A stretch of DNA of 64,000 nucleotides from NCBI GenBank assembly GCA_030649995.1, contig JAUSEV010000048.1, forward strand, positions 1 to 64,000, in the 5' to 3' direction. Below, one piece after another: positions 57,603 through 64,000 of this stretch; the stretch's first letter is position 1, and the number at the start of each line of letters is the position of its first letter. Under the pieces are notes generated by a model. The model was not told the origin of the DNA. It searched no databases and saw only the letters and a program-made list of their open reading frames with translations. Made by a program: the position numbers and the translations under genes. Origin of the DNA: Candidatus Uhrbacteria bacterium (GTDB lineage Bacteria; Patescibacteriota; Patescibacteriia; 2-12-FULL-60-25).

Positions 57603-58829
57603 TCATTCTCTCTGCAAGATACGCCGTGTTTCTTTTTTATACAACTCCACCGCCGGTTGGTCGAACGCGTTGACTTTTATCAATTTTCCCAAAAACATCG
57701 TCTCCATCATTTTGCATTGTAAAAATCCACCCAAGCTGCGCAAAGAGAGATCGGGTAAAATCGTTTCGCTAAACGGTAAAGACTCATTTCGACAAGCTTT
57801 TTTCGCTCCGTGCAAAATGGCCTGCATAATTTTTTGCGCCGATTGACCCGGCAGCCCTTCGACCAAACCGCGAAAAAATAACGCTCGCGGCAGCTTTACG
57901 TCATGCGCGGATTTTTTCGCCCAAACAAAAGTCGTAAATTTATCTCTCGGCCCTCCATATAATAATTGACCGACCGAATGCAGATCCGTCGAACCGATGG
58001 TGACTGTCGGCGTCAGCCCCTTGCCATGTTTGCCAAGACTCTCGGCGACGAGCTGCCTCACCCATTTGCCAAGCGTTTCCAATTCTGGATGAAAAAAGAA
58101 ATGATCGTATATCGTGCGGCCGTGCTCCAAATGATGAAAGGCGATTGATGCGGACACGGACGCGTCCCGTTGTGTCACCTCGCGCGCTCCGCGACACAAC
58201 TCACGAATATCCAAACCGATCGCCGCTAAAGGAAAAAGACCTGCGGCCGTGAATACGGAGTATCGTCCGCCAACCATTTTTGGAATCGATAGACGAGACA
58301 GTCCTTGTGCCTCGGCCAATTTCCATAATTTTGATCCCTCATCGGTCGTGATGACAAACCGATCCTTCACATTCTTGAATCGCCGCTTCATCCAACCCAT
58401 GACCCATTCCGCGTTGGCCACGCTTTCCGTCGTCGTACCCGACTTGCTGATAACGTTGATGAGAATTTGATCGGCGTGCCTGATCTCGCGTTTGAAAAAT
58501 TTGGAAAAGGCAAAAAGAAATTCCGGATCCGTCGTATCCAAGAACAGCATTTTCGGATAACGCTCCTCCGCTAAACCATCAAACGATCCATACACTGCAT
58601 CATAAACCGCTTTTGCTCCCAAATTTGATCCACCAATACCGATCACGATCACATATTTCAATTTTTTGTTGACCTTCGCCGCCTTCATCTTTAACACGCG
58701 ATTGATGAGCCCGCGATCAAAAGGCAATTTTGTGATGCCTTGTTCCATCATGGATGGATCGAGCCGTTTAACAATATTCGCAAGCGCAGATCGAGCGACG
58801 AGCGCAGATGAGTGAAAGATAAATCTCAT
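57603..58829 (-). CDS. pgi: glucose-6-phosphate isomerase
   Basis: Pgi interconverts glucose-6-phosphate and fructose-6-phosphate in glycolysis. The 408-residue protein, shorter than the 550-residue E. coli type, has SIS domains with VIGIGGSNLGAKAVYDAV, ISKSGTTTESVANA, GGRYSVFTAAGLFPLA and a C-terminal VNAFDQPAVELYK. It is the short form seen in Firmicutes and CPR genomes. It begins one base after the Met/Cys-rich gene starts, so it may share a transcript with the copper cluster. A TATACT box at about 58842-58847 (minus) may be its -10. Confidence 0.93.
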   Translation of the reverse strand: MRFIFHSSALVARSALANIVKRLDPSMMEQGITKLPFDRGLINRVLKMKAAKVNKKLKYVIVIGIGGSNLGAKAVYDAVYGSFDGLAEERYPKMLFLDTTDPEFLFAFSKFFKREIRHADQILINVISKSGTTTESVANAEWVMGWMKRRFKNVKDRFVITTDEGSKLWKLAEAQGLSRLSIPKMVGGRYSVFTAAGLFPLAAIGLDIRELCRGAREVTQRDASVSASIAFHHLEHGRTIYDHFFFHPELETLGKWVRQLVAESLGKHGKGLTPTVTIGSTDLHSVGQLLYGGPRDKFTTFVWAKKSAHDVKLPRALFFRGLVEGLPGQSAQKIMQAILHGAKKACRNESLPFSETILPDLSLRSLGGFLQCKMMETMFLGKLIKVNAFDQPAVELYKKETRRILQRE

Positions 58830-58884
58830 AAAGTGTTCTTAGTATAGCGCATGATCCGTTTTTGACATAACTGCCAAAAGATTT

Positions 58885-58932
58885 GAGACAAACTCTGACT
58901 ATAGCTAGAGTTTGTCTCACTTTGTTTTTTTT
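58885..58932. promoter_or_regulatory. 12-bp palindrome with T-tract between divergent genes
   Basis: GAGACAAACTCT and AGAGTTTGTCTC pair perfectly around GACTATAGCT, with eight T residues six bases downstream on the plus strand. Located between pgi and the 58.97-kb gene, it could be an operator, an attenuator or a terminator of a short RNA starting from the TTGACA at 58862. Confidence 0.6.
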
Positions 58933-58967
58933 CCTGATTTATTGTTTCTGTGCTTTAATAGAAGGGT

Positions 58968-59528
58968 ATGAAAATCAAAATCGTCAATGCGACAAAGATT
59001 CGCAACACCATTGATACGGACTTTCACGGTGTGGGTTCGCATGGAGATTATCCCTACATTCCCCTTGATGAGCTGTGGATTGACGCTTGCCTGAAAAAGG
59101 AGAAAGACCTGTTTTTAAAATTGTGGAAATTGGAACACTCCATGCGTGGAAAATCTTTTCGTCTGATTCGAGAAAAAGCCAAAAAAACATTTACGCTCCC
59201 AAAGAAAGTAAAAATTGTGGTTACAAAGAGCGTCCAAAAAGGCGATCTCACGATTCGCTATGTTGACGGTGCCTCGGTACGCCGAGCCCTTGATCCCTAT
59301 TTTTTGCTGGCCAGTCATCATCTTGTTGACGCATCGATTCCAAAAAAAGAAATTTGGATTGATACGAACATTGATCCGAAAGAATGGAAATATTGGTTGA
59401 TCCACGCGCTTCACGAACGTGAGCGGATGATTCAAGGCATGGCGCATGACGACGCGCACGATTTTGCGATCGCCGCCCAACGCATGGCCAGACGCAAAGA
59501 TGGAGTCGCGGAATTTTTGAGAGGGTAA
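58968..59528 (+). CDS. hypothetical protein with two similar halves
   Basis: The 186-residue protein appears internally duplicated. The first half has IRNTIDTDFHGVGSHGDYPYIPLDELWID; the second has VRRALDPYFLLASHHLVDASIPKKEIWID, each ending in a helical segment. HALHERERM...DDAHDFA in the second half has an HxxxE arrangement that might bind metal, but the family is not recognised. It stands alone, downstream of a palindrome. Confidence 0.7.
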   Translation: MKIKIVNATKIRNTIDTDFHGVGSHGDYPYIPLDELWIDACLKKEKDLFLKLWKLEHSMRGKSFRLIREKAKKTFTLPKKVKIVVTKSVQKGDLTIRYVDGASVRRALDPYFLLASHHLVDASIPKKEIWIDTNIDPKEWKYWLIHALHERERMIQGMAHDDAHDFAIAAQRMARRKDGVAEFLRG

Positions 59529-59532
59529 ATCT

Positions 59533-59567
59533 CCGAAACCCTGCCCCCTTAATCATGGGGTTTTGAT
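59533..59567. repeat. degenerate family D repeat
   Basis: ACCCTGCCCCCTTAATCATGGGGTTTTG resembles half of a family D element. It sits between the 58.97-kb gene and the terminator of the convergent structured unit. Confidence 0.5.
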
Positions 59568-59572
59568 CATAC

Positions 59573-59613
59573 AGAAATAAAAATAAGCCGATGGGAGGTC
59601 CCAAACGGCTTAT
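59573..59613 (-). terminator. intrinsic terminator of the structured transcription unit
   Basis: On the minus strand ATAAGCCG and CGGCTTAT pair (59613-59606 with 59590-59583), with an inner TGGGA/TCCCA stem, followed by TTTTTATTT. It ends the transcript that begins near 60325. Confidence 0.85.
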
Positions 59614-60325
59614 CGAGAAGAAGAGAGAAGGACCTTAGCCTCCCCACGATCGAATTCCACCGCCTCCAGCAAGGCTGCTTGGATCGAATCGGATTTGAAC
59701 CCGTTCCGATCTTCCGCTACCTGTGCCATAGGTTTGGCTTCATTCGACCGCGGGAGAGGCCGCGGCGGAAGTTCCCATGAGACACGCGAGCGTATCTCAT
59801 GTTGCCCTCGAAGGGCAGGTTCTCCCCAAGGTGACCGACGAATCGATCCCCCTGCCTTACCACGCGCTGAACCTTGCGGTTCCATCTTCTACGCAAACTT
59901 TTAAGGGTTCATGCAGATGATGAGAAGTTTTGATTTTGAGTCTTTCGACTCTCAATCATCCCTCCCTGCTCGTGGTTGATCATGTGTCCTGGTGACTCCC
60001 GTGACACATGATCTTGATCAGTCTTTGAAAAGCACCTTGGCTTTCCAGCTTTCAGTCTTTCGACTTGAGCCTTCTGGCTTCGATGGGGGGAAACTCGCCG
60101 AGATTGACTTCGCCTTGCGGCTGATCTTTCTCTTCGAGCTGTTCCCTTACTCCTCTCTGACTGATCTGAACACCCGACTATGTTGTCAGCTTTGTGTTGG
60201 GAGTGGACAGGAACGCGCCTTTTCCACTCTTATTTTGACTCGTGCCGATTTCTCGACCCGTGCCGAAGCCACTCTGCTGATCGCCTTCGGGTGTTACGCT
60301 GTGTGAAGGTGCTGCTTGAAGTTTA
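59583..60325 (-). ncRNA. candidate large structured RNA (about 740 nt)
   Basis: A promoter-to-terminator unit with no convincing long ORF but many local hairpins on the minus strand. These include GAACC-GCAA-GGTTC (59882-59869), GAGTC-GAAA-GACTC (59951-59938), AGTC-GAAA-GACT (60065-60054), GCC-GCAA-GGC (60121-60112), an 11-bp GATCATGTGTC/GACACATGATC stem (60013-59978), ATGAGATACG-CTCG-CGTGTCTCAT (59800-59777), GCCCT-TCG-AGGGC and CCGCGG/CCGCGG. Four are GNRA-capped, as in large folded RNAs. No tmRNA, RNase P or SRP signature was found. A 91-codon ORF (59610-59885) overlaps the 3' part, so a protein-coding role is not excluded. Confidence 0.55.
59610..59885 (-). CDS. possible small protein within the structured unit
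   Basis: A 91-codon ORF ends with TAA exactly at the terminator stem, the usual place for a real stop. The last 39 residues (MAQVAEDRNGFKSDSIQAAL and following) read like a plausible helix. Against this, there is no spaced ribosome-binding site at 59885, and the ORF covers several strong hairpins. Coding and structured-RNA readings compete here. Confidence 0.35.
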   Translation of the reverse strand: MEPQGSARGKAGGSIRRSPWGEPALRGQHEIRSRVSWELPPRPLPRSNEAKPMAQVAEDRNGFKSDSIQAALLEAVEFDRGEAKVLLSSSR

Positions 60326-60328
60326 TAC

Positions 60329-60357
60329 AATTTATATCTGATAAAATAACGCGTCAA
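60329..60357 (-). promoter_or_regulatory. probable promoter of the structured unit
   Basis: TTGACG (60357-60352) is followed after 17 bases by TAAATT, or after 15 by TATAAA, on the minus strand, in an AT-rich region. It would start a transcript near 60322 running to the terminator at 59573. Confidence 0.6.
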
Positions 60358-60426
60358 GGGGTACTTATCCACAAAATTGTGGATAAGTGAAAAACTTAAA
60401 AAACACCAATAAATACAGCCATAATT

Positions 60427-60837
60427 TTAACGAGGGAAAAAATAGCGGAACCATTTTTGAGGATTAGACAATGTTGGCTCGGATGAAGACGTGGAAGATC
60501 CTTGCGAGTCTTGACTTCCGGCCGTGCGACCGTTTGCTTCCGGTAGAACGATCACTCGCTCACCCGGCTTTCGCAAACCCAGTCGAGCGCGCGCTTGTTT
60601 GTCCAAATCATCGTCGGAACTTAAACGTTGGATGGTCTCAATGAGATGCATCTGTTTTGTTTCCAGTTCCTCCACCTGTGTTTGCAGCCCTTGAGTTTCT
60701 CTATTCACTTGCCGAGCGCGATAGGTTTCCCGCGCGGTCGAAATGCCGATCACCAAAAAGAGTATGACCGTGAACGCCATAAACAAAGGCCATCGAAGAA
60801 AACGCCAAGTGCCGGAAGAATTGGGTTCCTGTTTCAT
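60427..60837 (-). CDS. ftsB: FtsB/DivIC-type septum formation initiator
   Basis: The 136-residue protein has a short cytoplasmic N-terminus, one TM helix (about residues 16-33) and a coiled coil (RQVNRETQGLQTQVEELETKQMHLIETIQRL), followed by the family's short end DDDLDKQARARLGLRKPGERVIVL. It would pair with FtsL and FtsQ in the divisome. Its start overlaps the upstream PH-domain gene by four bases. Confidence 0.85.
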   Translation of the reverse strand: MKQEPNSSGTWRFLRWPLFMAFTVILFLVIGISTARETYRARQVNRETQGLQTQVEELETKQMHLIETIQRLSSDDDLDKQARARLGLRKPGERVIVLPEANGRTAGSQDSQGSSTSSSEPTLSNPQKWFRYFFPR

Positions 60838-61337
60838 ACAATTTTTTCCTGTTGTTTTTCTCGCAATGCATTAATATACCGCTGCCAATCTTCCGGATGA
60901 GGAATGCGCGTGGCGGCGAGACGCGGCGCGTCAACACTTGTCCGAACCCACAACGTGCCGATCGGCCAAAAAATTTCGATCAATCCGGAACGTTCGCATC
61001 CGATATCCCGAATCAGACTCAAAGGAATCTCTTGCCTGCGGCGTTTCCAAATTCCTTGTTGCTCGATCCGTATCAAGCGCTCTCCGGTCACGATCAACAC
61101 GTCAAAATTCCAGATCAAAAAACTTCGAACGGCAAACCAACATCCGGCGATCTCACACGCCACTAAGAAAATTTTTCCAAGCAGACCAAGCTGAAGAATG
61201 GGAAAAAGAAAAAAGAAAGGGGTGACAATCAAAAAAGCCGCGGAAAATAAACCGGGTAAAAGCGTGATGCCGTGCTTGCGCACCACCGCCTCCACGCGCT
61301 CCCCTTCTTTCAGATGTAGTGATTTGAATGGGGACAT
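60834..61337 (-). CDS. membrane protein with bacterial PH domain (bPH2-like)
   Basis: The 167-residue protein has two close TM helices (about residues 27-48 and 53-72) and a C-terminal bacterial PH-like domain (DVLIVTGERLIRIEQQGIWKRRRQEIPLSLIRDIGCERSG). Such YdbT/YdbS-like proteins are common but functionally obscure. It overlaps ftsB by four bases and follows murE, placing it among envelope genes. Confidence 0.8.
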   Translation of the reverse strand: MSPFKSLHLKEGERVEAVVRKHGITLLPGLFSAAFLIVTPFFFLFPILQLGLLGKIFLVACEIAGCWFAVRSFLIWNFDVLIVTGERLIRIEQQGIWKRRRQEIPLSLIRDIGCERSGLIEIFWPIGTLWVRTSVDAPRLAATRIPHPEDWQRYINALREKQQEKIV

Positions 61338-61340
61338 GAA

Positions 61341-61411
61341 AAATGAGTAATGAGTAATGAGTAAAAAGGAATGAGGGATGGACGCATTACGCGTTACACA
61401 TTACTCATTCT
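61341..61411. repeat. heptamer-repeat palindrome at the 3' end of murE
   Basis: AATGAGT units with 7-base spacing form the left half and ACGCATT/ACACATT/ACTCATT the inverted right half. The last residues of MurE (MSNV) and its stop codon are encoded in the right half. Confidence 0.9.
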
Positions 61412-62656
61412 TTTTCGAATTCCCTCCCTCGCCACTTCCCTCTCATCCCATGGAGTTTTTGATCCGTGGGGCCCGCAGATCCATGTTTCACTTCCTTTGC
61501 CGGTCATCACGACCAAATCATTCGACTCTGCCAATTCCATGGCTTTGAAAATTGCCTGTCGTCGATCGATGATCCGATACGCCGTTTGCCCTAAAATTTT
61601 TCCGGCGGCGACGGCGCCTTCCAGCACTTGATCGATAATTTTTTCCGGATCCTCATCATACGGATCCTCGTTGGTCACAATCACCACATCCGCGTTTTGC
61701 GCCGCGAGTTGACCGAGAATGGGACGACGCAGCTGATCGCGTCCGCCGCCACACGAGCCCAGAACATGAATGATGCGAGCATGGGGAATCAACGTCAATG
61801 CTTGATACATCTGGCGCAACGATTCCGGTTCGGGCGCGTAATCAACGATCACGGTCCACGGCTGCCCCTCGTTCACGCGTTCCATTCGTCCGGGAATTTG
61901 TTTGACCGATGCCAAGCGCGCGGCCGCTTGCGTAAAATCAATCCCGCAAGCGACGCTCGTTGCAAGAGCCGCAAGCGCGTTCTCCACATTATATCGCCCG
62001 GGCAAAGACAAGGATACTTCCACGTTTTGTACGCGAAAAGTTGAACCATGTTCGGAGAGCTTGATGTCCTTGACCGACAGCGCTTCAACCCCAAACCACA
62101 CAATACGCTTCAAGCCCGGCGTTTGCGCATAATACGTCCCGTACGGACTGTCGGCGTTGATGACGGCCGTCGGAACAGACTCAAACAAAATACGTTTGGC
62201 GCGTTTATAGTTTTCAAACCCACCATGCGCTTCCAGATGTTCCGGTGTGAGATTGGTGAACACGCCAATGTCGTACTTGATGCCGATGTGACGCGACTGA
62301 ATCAATCCTTGCGAGGACGTTTCGATCACCGCGTAACGACAACCGGCATCGACCATTTGACGCAACATTTTTTGCAAAAAAAACCGGCCGGGCATCGTCA
62401 TCTTGGTATCATTCAACCATTCGCGCTCCCCGATCTTAAAAATTGCGGACGTGGTGCAACCGGTTTTTGTCTCCGACGATTCCAATGCCTTGGCAATCAA
62501 ATACGCGGTGGTCGTTTTGCCGTTTGTACCGGTCACACCGATCACAATCAACCGCCGTGACGGATGTCCATACCAAACAGCCGCCAGTCGCGCGAGAAAA
62601 TAATGGTAAGCGCGCAACCACGAAGCTGGAATGAATTTTTTTAGATGATGGAACAT
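61394..62656 (-). CDS. murE: UDP-N-acetylmuramyl-tripeptide synthetase (MurE-like)
   Basis: MurE adds the third amino acid to UDP-MurNAc-L-Ala-D-Glu. The Mur ligase ATP motif is VIGVTGTNGKTTTAYLIAKAL; ETSSQGLIQSRHIGIKYDIGVFTNLTPEHLEAHG and the C-terminal HVLGSCGGGRDQLRRPILG are also visible. I chose the ATG at 62656 (MFHHLKKF), giving 420 residues; upstream in-frame codons are heptamer-repeat-derived. The N-terminal UDP-binding domain is shorter than in classical MurE. The substrate (meso-DAP or Lys) is unclear. Confidence 0.88.
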   Translation of the reverse strand: MFHHLKKFIPASWLRAYHYFLARLAAVWYGHPSRRLIVIGVTGTNGKTTTAYLIAKALESSETKTGCTTSAIFKIGEREWLNDTKMTMPGRFFLQKMLRQMVDAGCRYAVIETSSQGLIQSRHIGIKYDIGVFTNLTPEHLEAHGGFENYKRAKRILFESVPTAVINADSPYGTYYAQTPGLKRIVWFGVEALSVKDIKLSEHGSTFRVQNVEVSLSLPGRYNVENALAALATSVACGIDFTQAAARLASVKQIPGRMERVNEGQPWTVIVDYAPEPESLRQMYQALTLIPHARIIHVLGSCGGGRDQLRRPILGQLAAQNADVVIVTNEDPYDEDPEKIIDQVLEGAVAAGKILGQTAYRIIDRRQAIFKAMELAESNDLVVMTGKGSETWICGPHGSKTPWDEREVAREGIRKRMSNV

Positions 62657-62664
62657 GGAGGAGG

Positions 62665-62777
62665 TGATGCGTAATGAGTAATGAGTAATGAGTAATGGGT
62701 AATGTAAAGTGTGGGTCAAGCTCATTACGCATTACTTTATTCGCATTACTCATTACGCTTTACGCATTACTTTATTC
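62665..62777. repeat. long heptamer-repeat palindrome upstream of murE
   Basis: AATGAGT units (GCGTAATGAGTAATGAGTAA...) on the left and ATTACGC/ATTACTC units on the right form the longest heptamer hairpin in the window, about 113 bases. It fills the gap between pgsA and murE. Confidence 0.9.
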
Positions 62778-62782
62778 TATTT

Positions 62783-63364
62783 TTATATCCCATACGTCAA
62801 AAGTGACACGATGGCAAAAATAATGGCGACGGCAAAAGTACCGACGGCAAACGGAACCACAAGTTGAAAACCGAGAAGCTTTGCGAGGAGCAAAAGAGCG
62901 ACGCCAATCACCTGAAACAGCATTTTGAGCTTGCCGTAATTATTCGCGGAACTGTATTGGCCTCGTCGTTGACGAATAATGGCGCTGCCGACAATCAACA
63001 ATTCAATCAAAACGATCACTCCCGCAAAAATGAGATTGACTTCGCGCGCGACAAAGAGCACGACCACCGTGCCTATCAAAAACTTATCGGCGATGGGATC
63101 GGCGATGGTCCCCCACAAGGTGATCTGTTTGCGTACGCGCGCCAATGACCCATCGATCGCATCCGTCAAAGCGGCAACGAGAAAAAAAACAAGAGCCACC
63201 GGCCAATCTTCGATCCACAAAAAGTATAAGGTGAACGGCGTTAATAAAAATCGCACGATCGTTACATGATTCGGATGGATCGCGCTTGGAATCAAGCGCA
63301 GAATCGTTTTGGCAAATATCCGATCATGCGGAAAAAGCCGAATATTTTCATTGGTCATCAACAT
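62783..63364 (-). CDS. pgsA: CDP-alcohol phosphatidyltransferase (phosphatidylglycerophosphate synthase-like)
   Basis: The 193-residue membrane enzyme has the family signature D-x2-D-G-x2-A-R-x8-G-x3-D-x3-D in TDAIDGSLARVRKQITLWGTIADPIADKF and about six TM segments. It would join CDP-diacylglycerol to an alcohol such as glycerol-3-phosphate, the first step to phosphatidylglycerol. The exact alcohol cannot be read from the sequence. It lies between the lytic transglycosylase and murE on the same strand. Confidence 0.88.
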   Translation of the reverse strand: MLMTNENIRLFPHDRIFAKTILRLIPSAIHPNHVTIVRFLLTPFTLYFLWIEDWPVALVFFLVAALTDAIDGSLARVRKQITLWGTIADPIADKFLIGTVVVLFVAREVNLIFAGVIVLIELLIVGSAIIRQRRGQYSSANNYGKLKMLFQVIGVALLLLAKLLGFQLVVPFAVGTFAVAIIFAIVSLLTYGI

Positions 63365-63369
63365 ACGCG

Positions 63370-64000
63370 TTATTGTTTTTGACTGGTTTCCATAATAACC
63401 GCTTGCGTTTCTTTGATGAGCGGCTCGACTTGGCGATACTTCTTGACATAAAATACCGTTTCGCTCGGTAATGACGCTTTTTTGTCTCTGACTTCTTGAG
63501 TCGCGACCCGATCATGTTCTTTTTGAACGGATTTGATTTGCTGTTTTAACGGTTTTAACACCGTAGCATTTTTCGCTTTTTTGATCTTTGCTTTTATGCT
63601 CGCGATGGACTGATCCAATGCGCGATGTTGTTGTTTGAGACTCTGTAAGTGGTTTGATCGCGATTCCGACCAATCATCGCCCCAAGCGGCAATCGCGCGA
63701 CGCACGCGAGCCGTCCCCGCGTTATAAGCGGCCGCCAAATATTCGTTGATCTCCCCGACTCGCAGTGATGGGGAAAACTCGGCCAGAGCAGCATCAAGAT
63801 ACACCACCTGCGCCTTGATCGCCGTCGGCGCGTTCCGTGTTCCTTCCGTAAAATCTTTTTCCAGATCAACGTCGCTACGACGCGCCAACAACCGATACGT
63901 CGCCGGCATAAATTGCGCCAACCCCGCGGCGCCGACGCGAGAACGGGCATACGCGTAGGCGCGTTCTTCGTTGGCCGCCAGGGTCACAAAAAACGGTTCG
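63370..64000 (-). CDS. lytic transglycosylase SLT-domain protein, 5' end outside the window
   Basis: Only the C-terminal part is present; the reading frame continues past the window edge. AANEERAYAYARSRVGAAGLAQFMPATYRLLARR is the SLT/Slt70-like core (normally ES...A.S..GA.GL.QFMP.T), and EYLAAAYNAGTARVRRAI is the conserved AYNAG motif. Such enzymes cleave peptidoglycan glycan strands. A long Lys/Gln-rich helical C-terminus follows (SLKQQHRALDQSIASIKAKI). The catalytic Glu would be the E within ANEER. Confidence 0.85.
   Translation of the reverse strand, partial: EPFFVTLAANEERAYAYARSRVGAAGLAQFMPATYRLLARRSDVDLEKDFTEGTRNAPTAIKAQVVYLDAALAEFSPSLRVGEINEYLAAAYNAGTARVRRAIAAWGDDWSESRSNHLQSLKQQHRALDQSIASIKAKIKKAKNATVLKPLKQQIKSVQKEHDRVATQEVRDKKASLPSETVFYVKKYRQVEPLIKETQAVIMETSQKQ

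Noticed and set aside
59573-59620. RNase P RNA: plus-strand text ACGGCTTATCG resembles its conserved 3' motif
   Set aside because: The match is part of a terminator stem, and no GAGGAAAGTCC-type 5' element or overall layout is found nearby.
59660-59700. tRNA-like T-loop (GGTTCAAATCC on the minus strand), as in tmRNA
   Set aside because: The flanking bases do not form a 5-bp T-stem, and no acceptor stem or tag ORF is present.
59992-60306. 104-codon plus-strand ORF opposite the structured unit
   Set aside because: Promoter, terminator and GNRA loops all point to the minus strand; the ORF starts with GTG inside an 11-bp hairpin and has no ribosome-binding site.
60178-60372. 64-codon minus-strand ORF upstream of the structured unit
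   Set aside because: Its ATG lies before the likely promoter, so it would not be in the transcript.

Overview
The window looks like a chromosomal segment of a small-genome bacterium of the Candidate Phyla Radiation (Patescibacteria, probably Parcubacteria-like). This is inferred from gene content: scattered housekeeping genes in short operons, almost no biosynthetic genes, standalone aminoacyl-tRNA synthetases, a DciA-type DUF721 protein, a B12-dependent ribonucleotide reductase and many short membrane proteins of unknown function. No rRNA, CRISPR array, transposase or prophage is visible. UGA acts as a stop codon here.

Layout. 0.1-9.6 kb: Xer-type recombinase overlapping uvrB, an amino-acid permease, folD, uppS, a pterin dehydratase, pyrG, rpmA and a NifU-domain protein. 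9.6-13 kb: a division/cell-wall cluster mraY-ftsW-murG. 13.2-15.2 kb: two orphan genes. 15.5-23.7 kb: bipA, a secreted trypsin-like protease, an MrfB-like exonuclease, nrdJ and the cobalamin adenosyltransferase that would supply its cofactor. 23.7-29 kb: orphan membrane proteins, rmuC, a DUF218 protein, and an ABC exporter behind a leader peptide and terminator. 29-34.8 kb (minus strand): ftsQ, serS, a nucleotidyltransferase, lysS, greA and a DinD/Bro-N protein. 35.6-40.8 kb (minus): the rod-shape operon mreB-mreC-mreD-PBP2, with two small genes upstream. 40.9-45.3 kb: NYN RNase, CreD-like protein, tRNA-Leu, tRNA-Val, a DAGK-like protein and bactofilin. 45.3-53.7 kb: argS, tyrS, valS, a DHH protein and a TrmH-type methyltransferase. 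53.7-57.6 kb: a copper-handling cluster. 57.6-64 kb: pgi, a hypothetical gene, a highly structured transcription unit, ftsB, a PH-domain protein, murE, pgsA and a truncated lytic transglycosylase gene.

Two features stand out. First, several families of palindromic or heptameric repeats lie between genes and also inside essential genes, in frame. The same element gives the same peptide in unrelated proteins (nrdJ and valS; uvrB and trmH; murG and argS), much like Rickettsia palindromic elements. Larger composite copies sit on or carry intrinsic terminators. Second, a set of orphan transcription units has a near-consensus sigma-70 promoter, its own terminator and often a textbook AGGAGG ribosome-binding site, unlike the SD-poor housekeeping genes. 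Two of these units (about 48.73-49.16 kb and 59.57-60.36 kb, minus strand) have no convincing protein and look like structured RNA genes; the second is rich in GNRA-capped hairpins. Upstream of the ABC exporter, a 23-codon leader ORF, a possible anti-terminator pairing and a terminator form a plausible attenuator.
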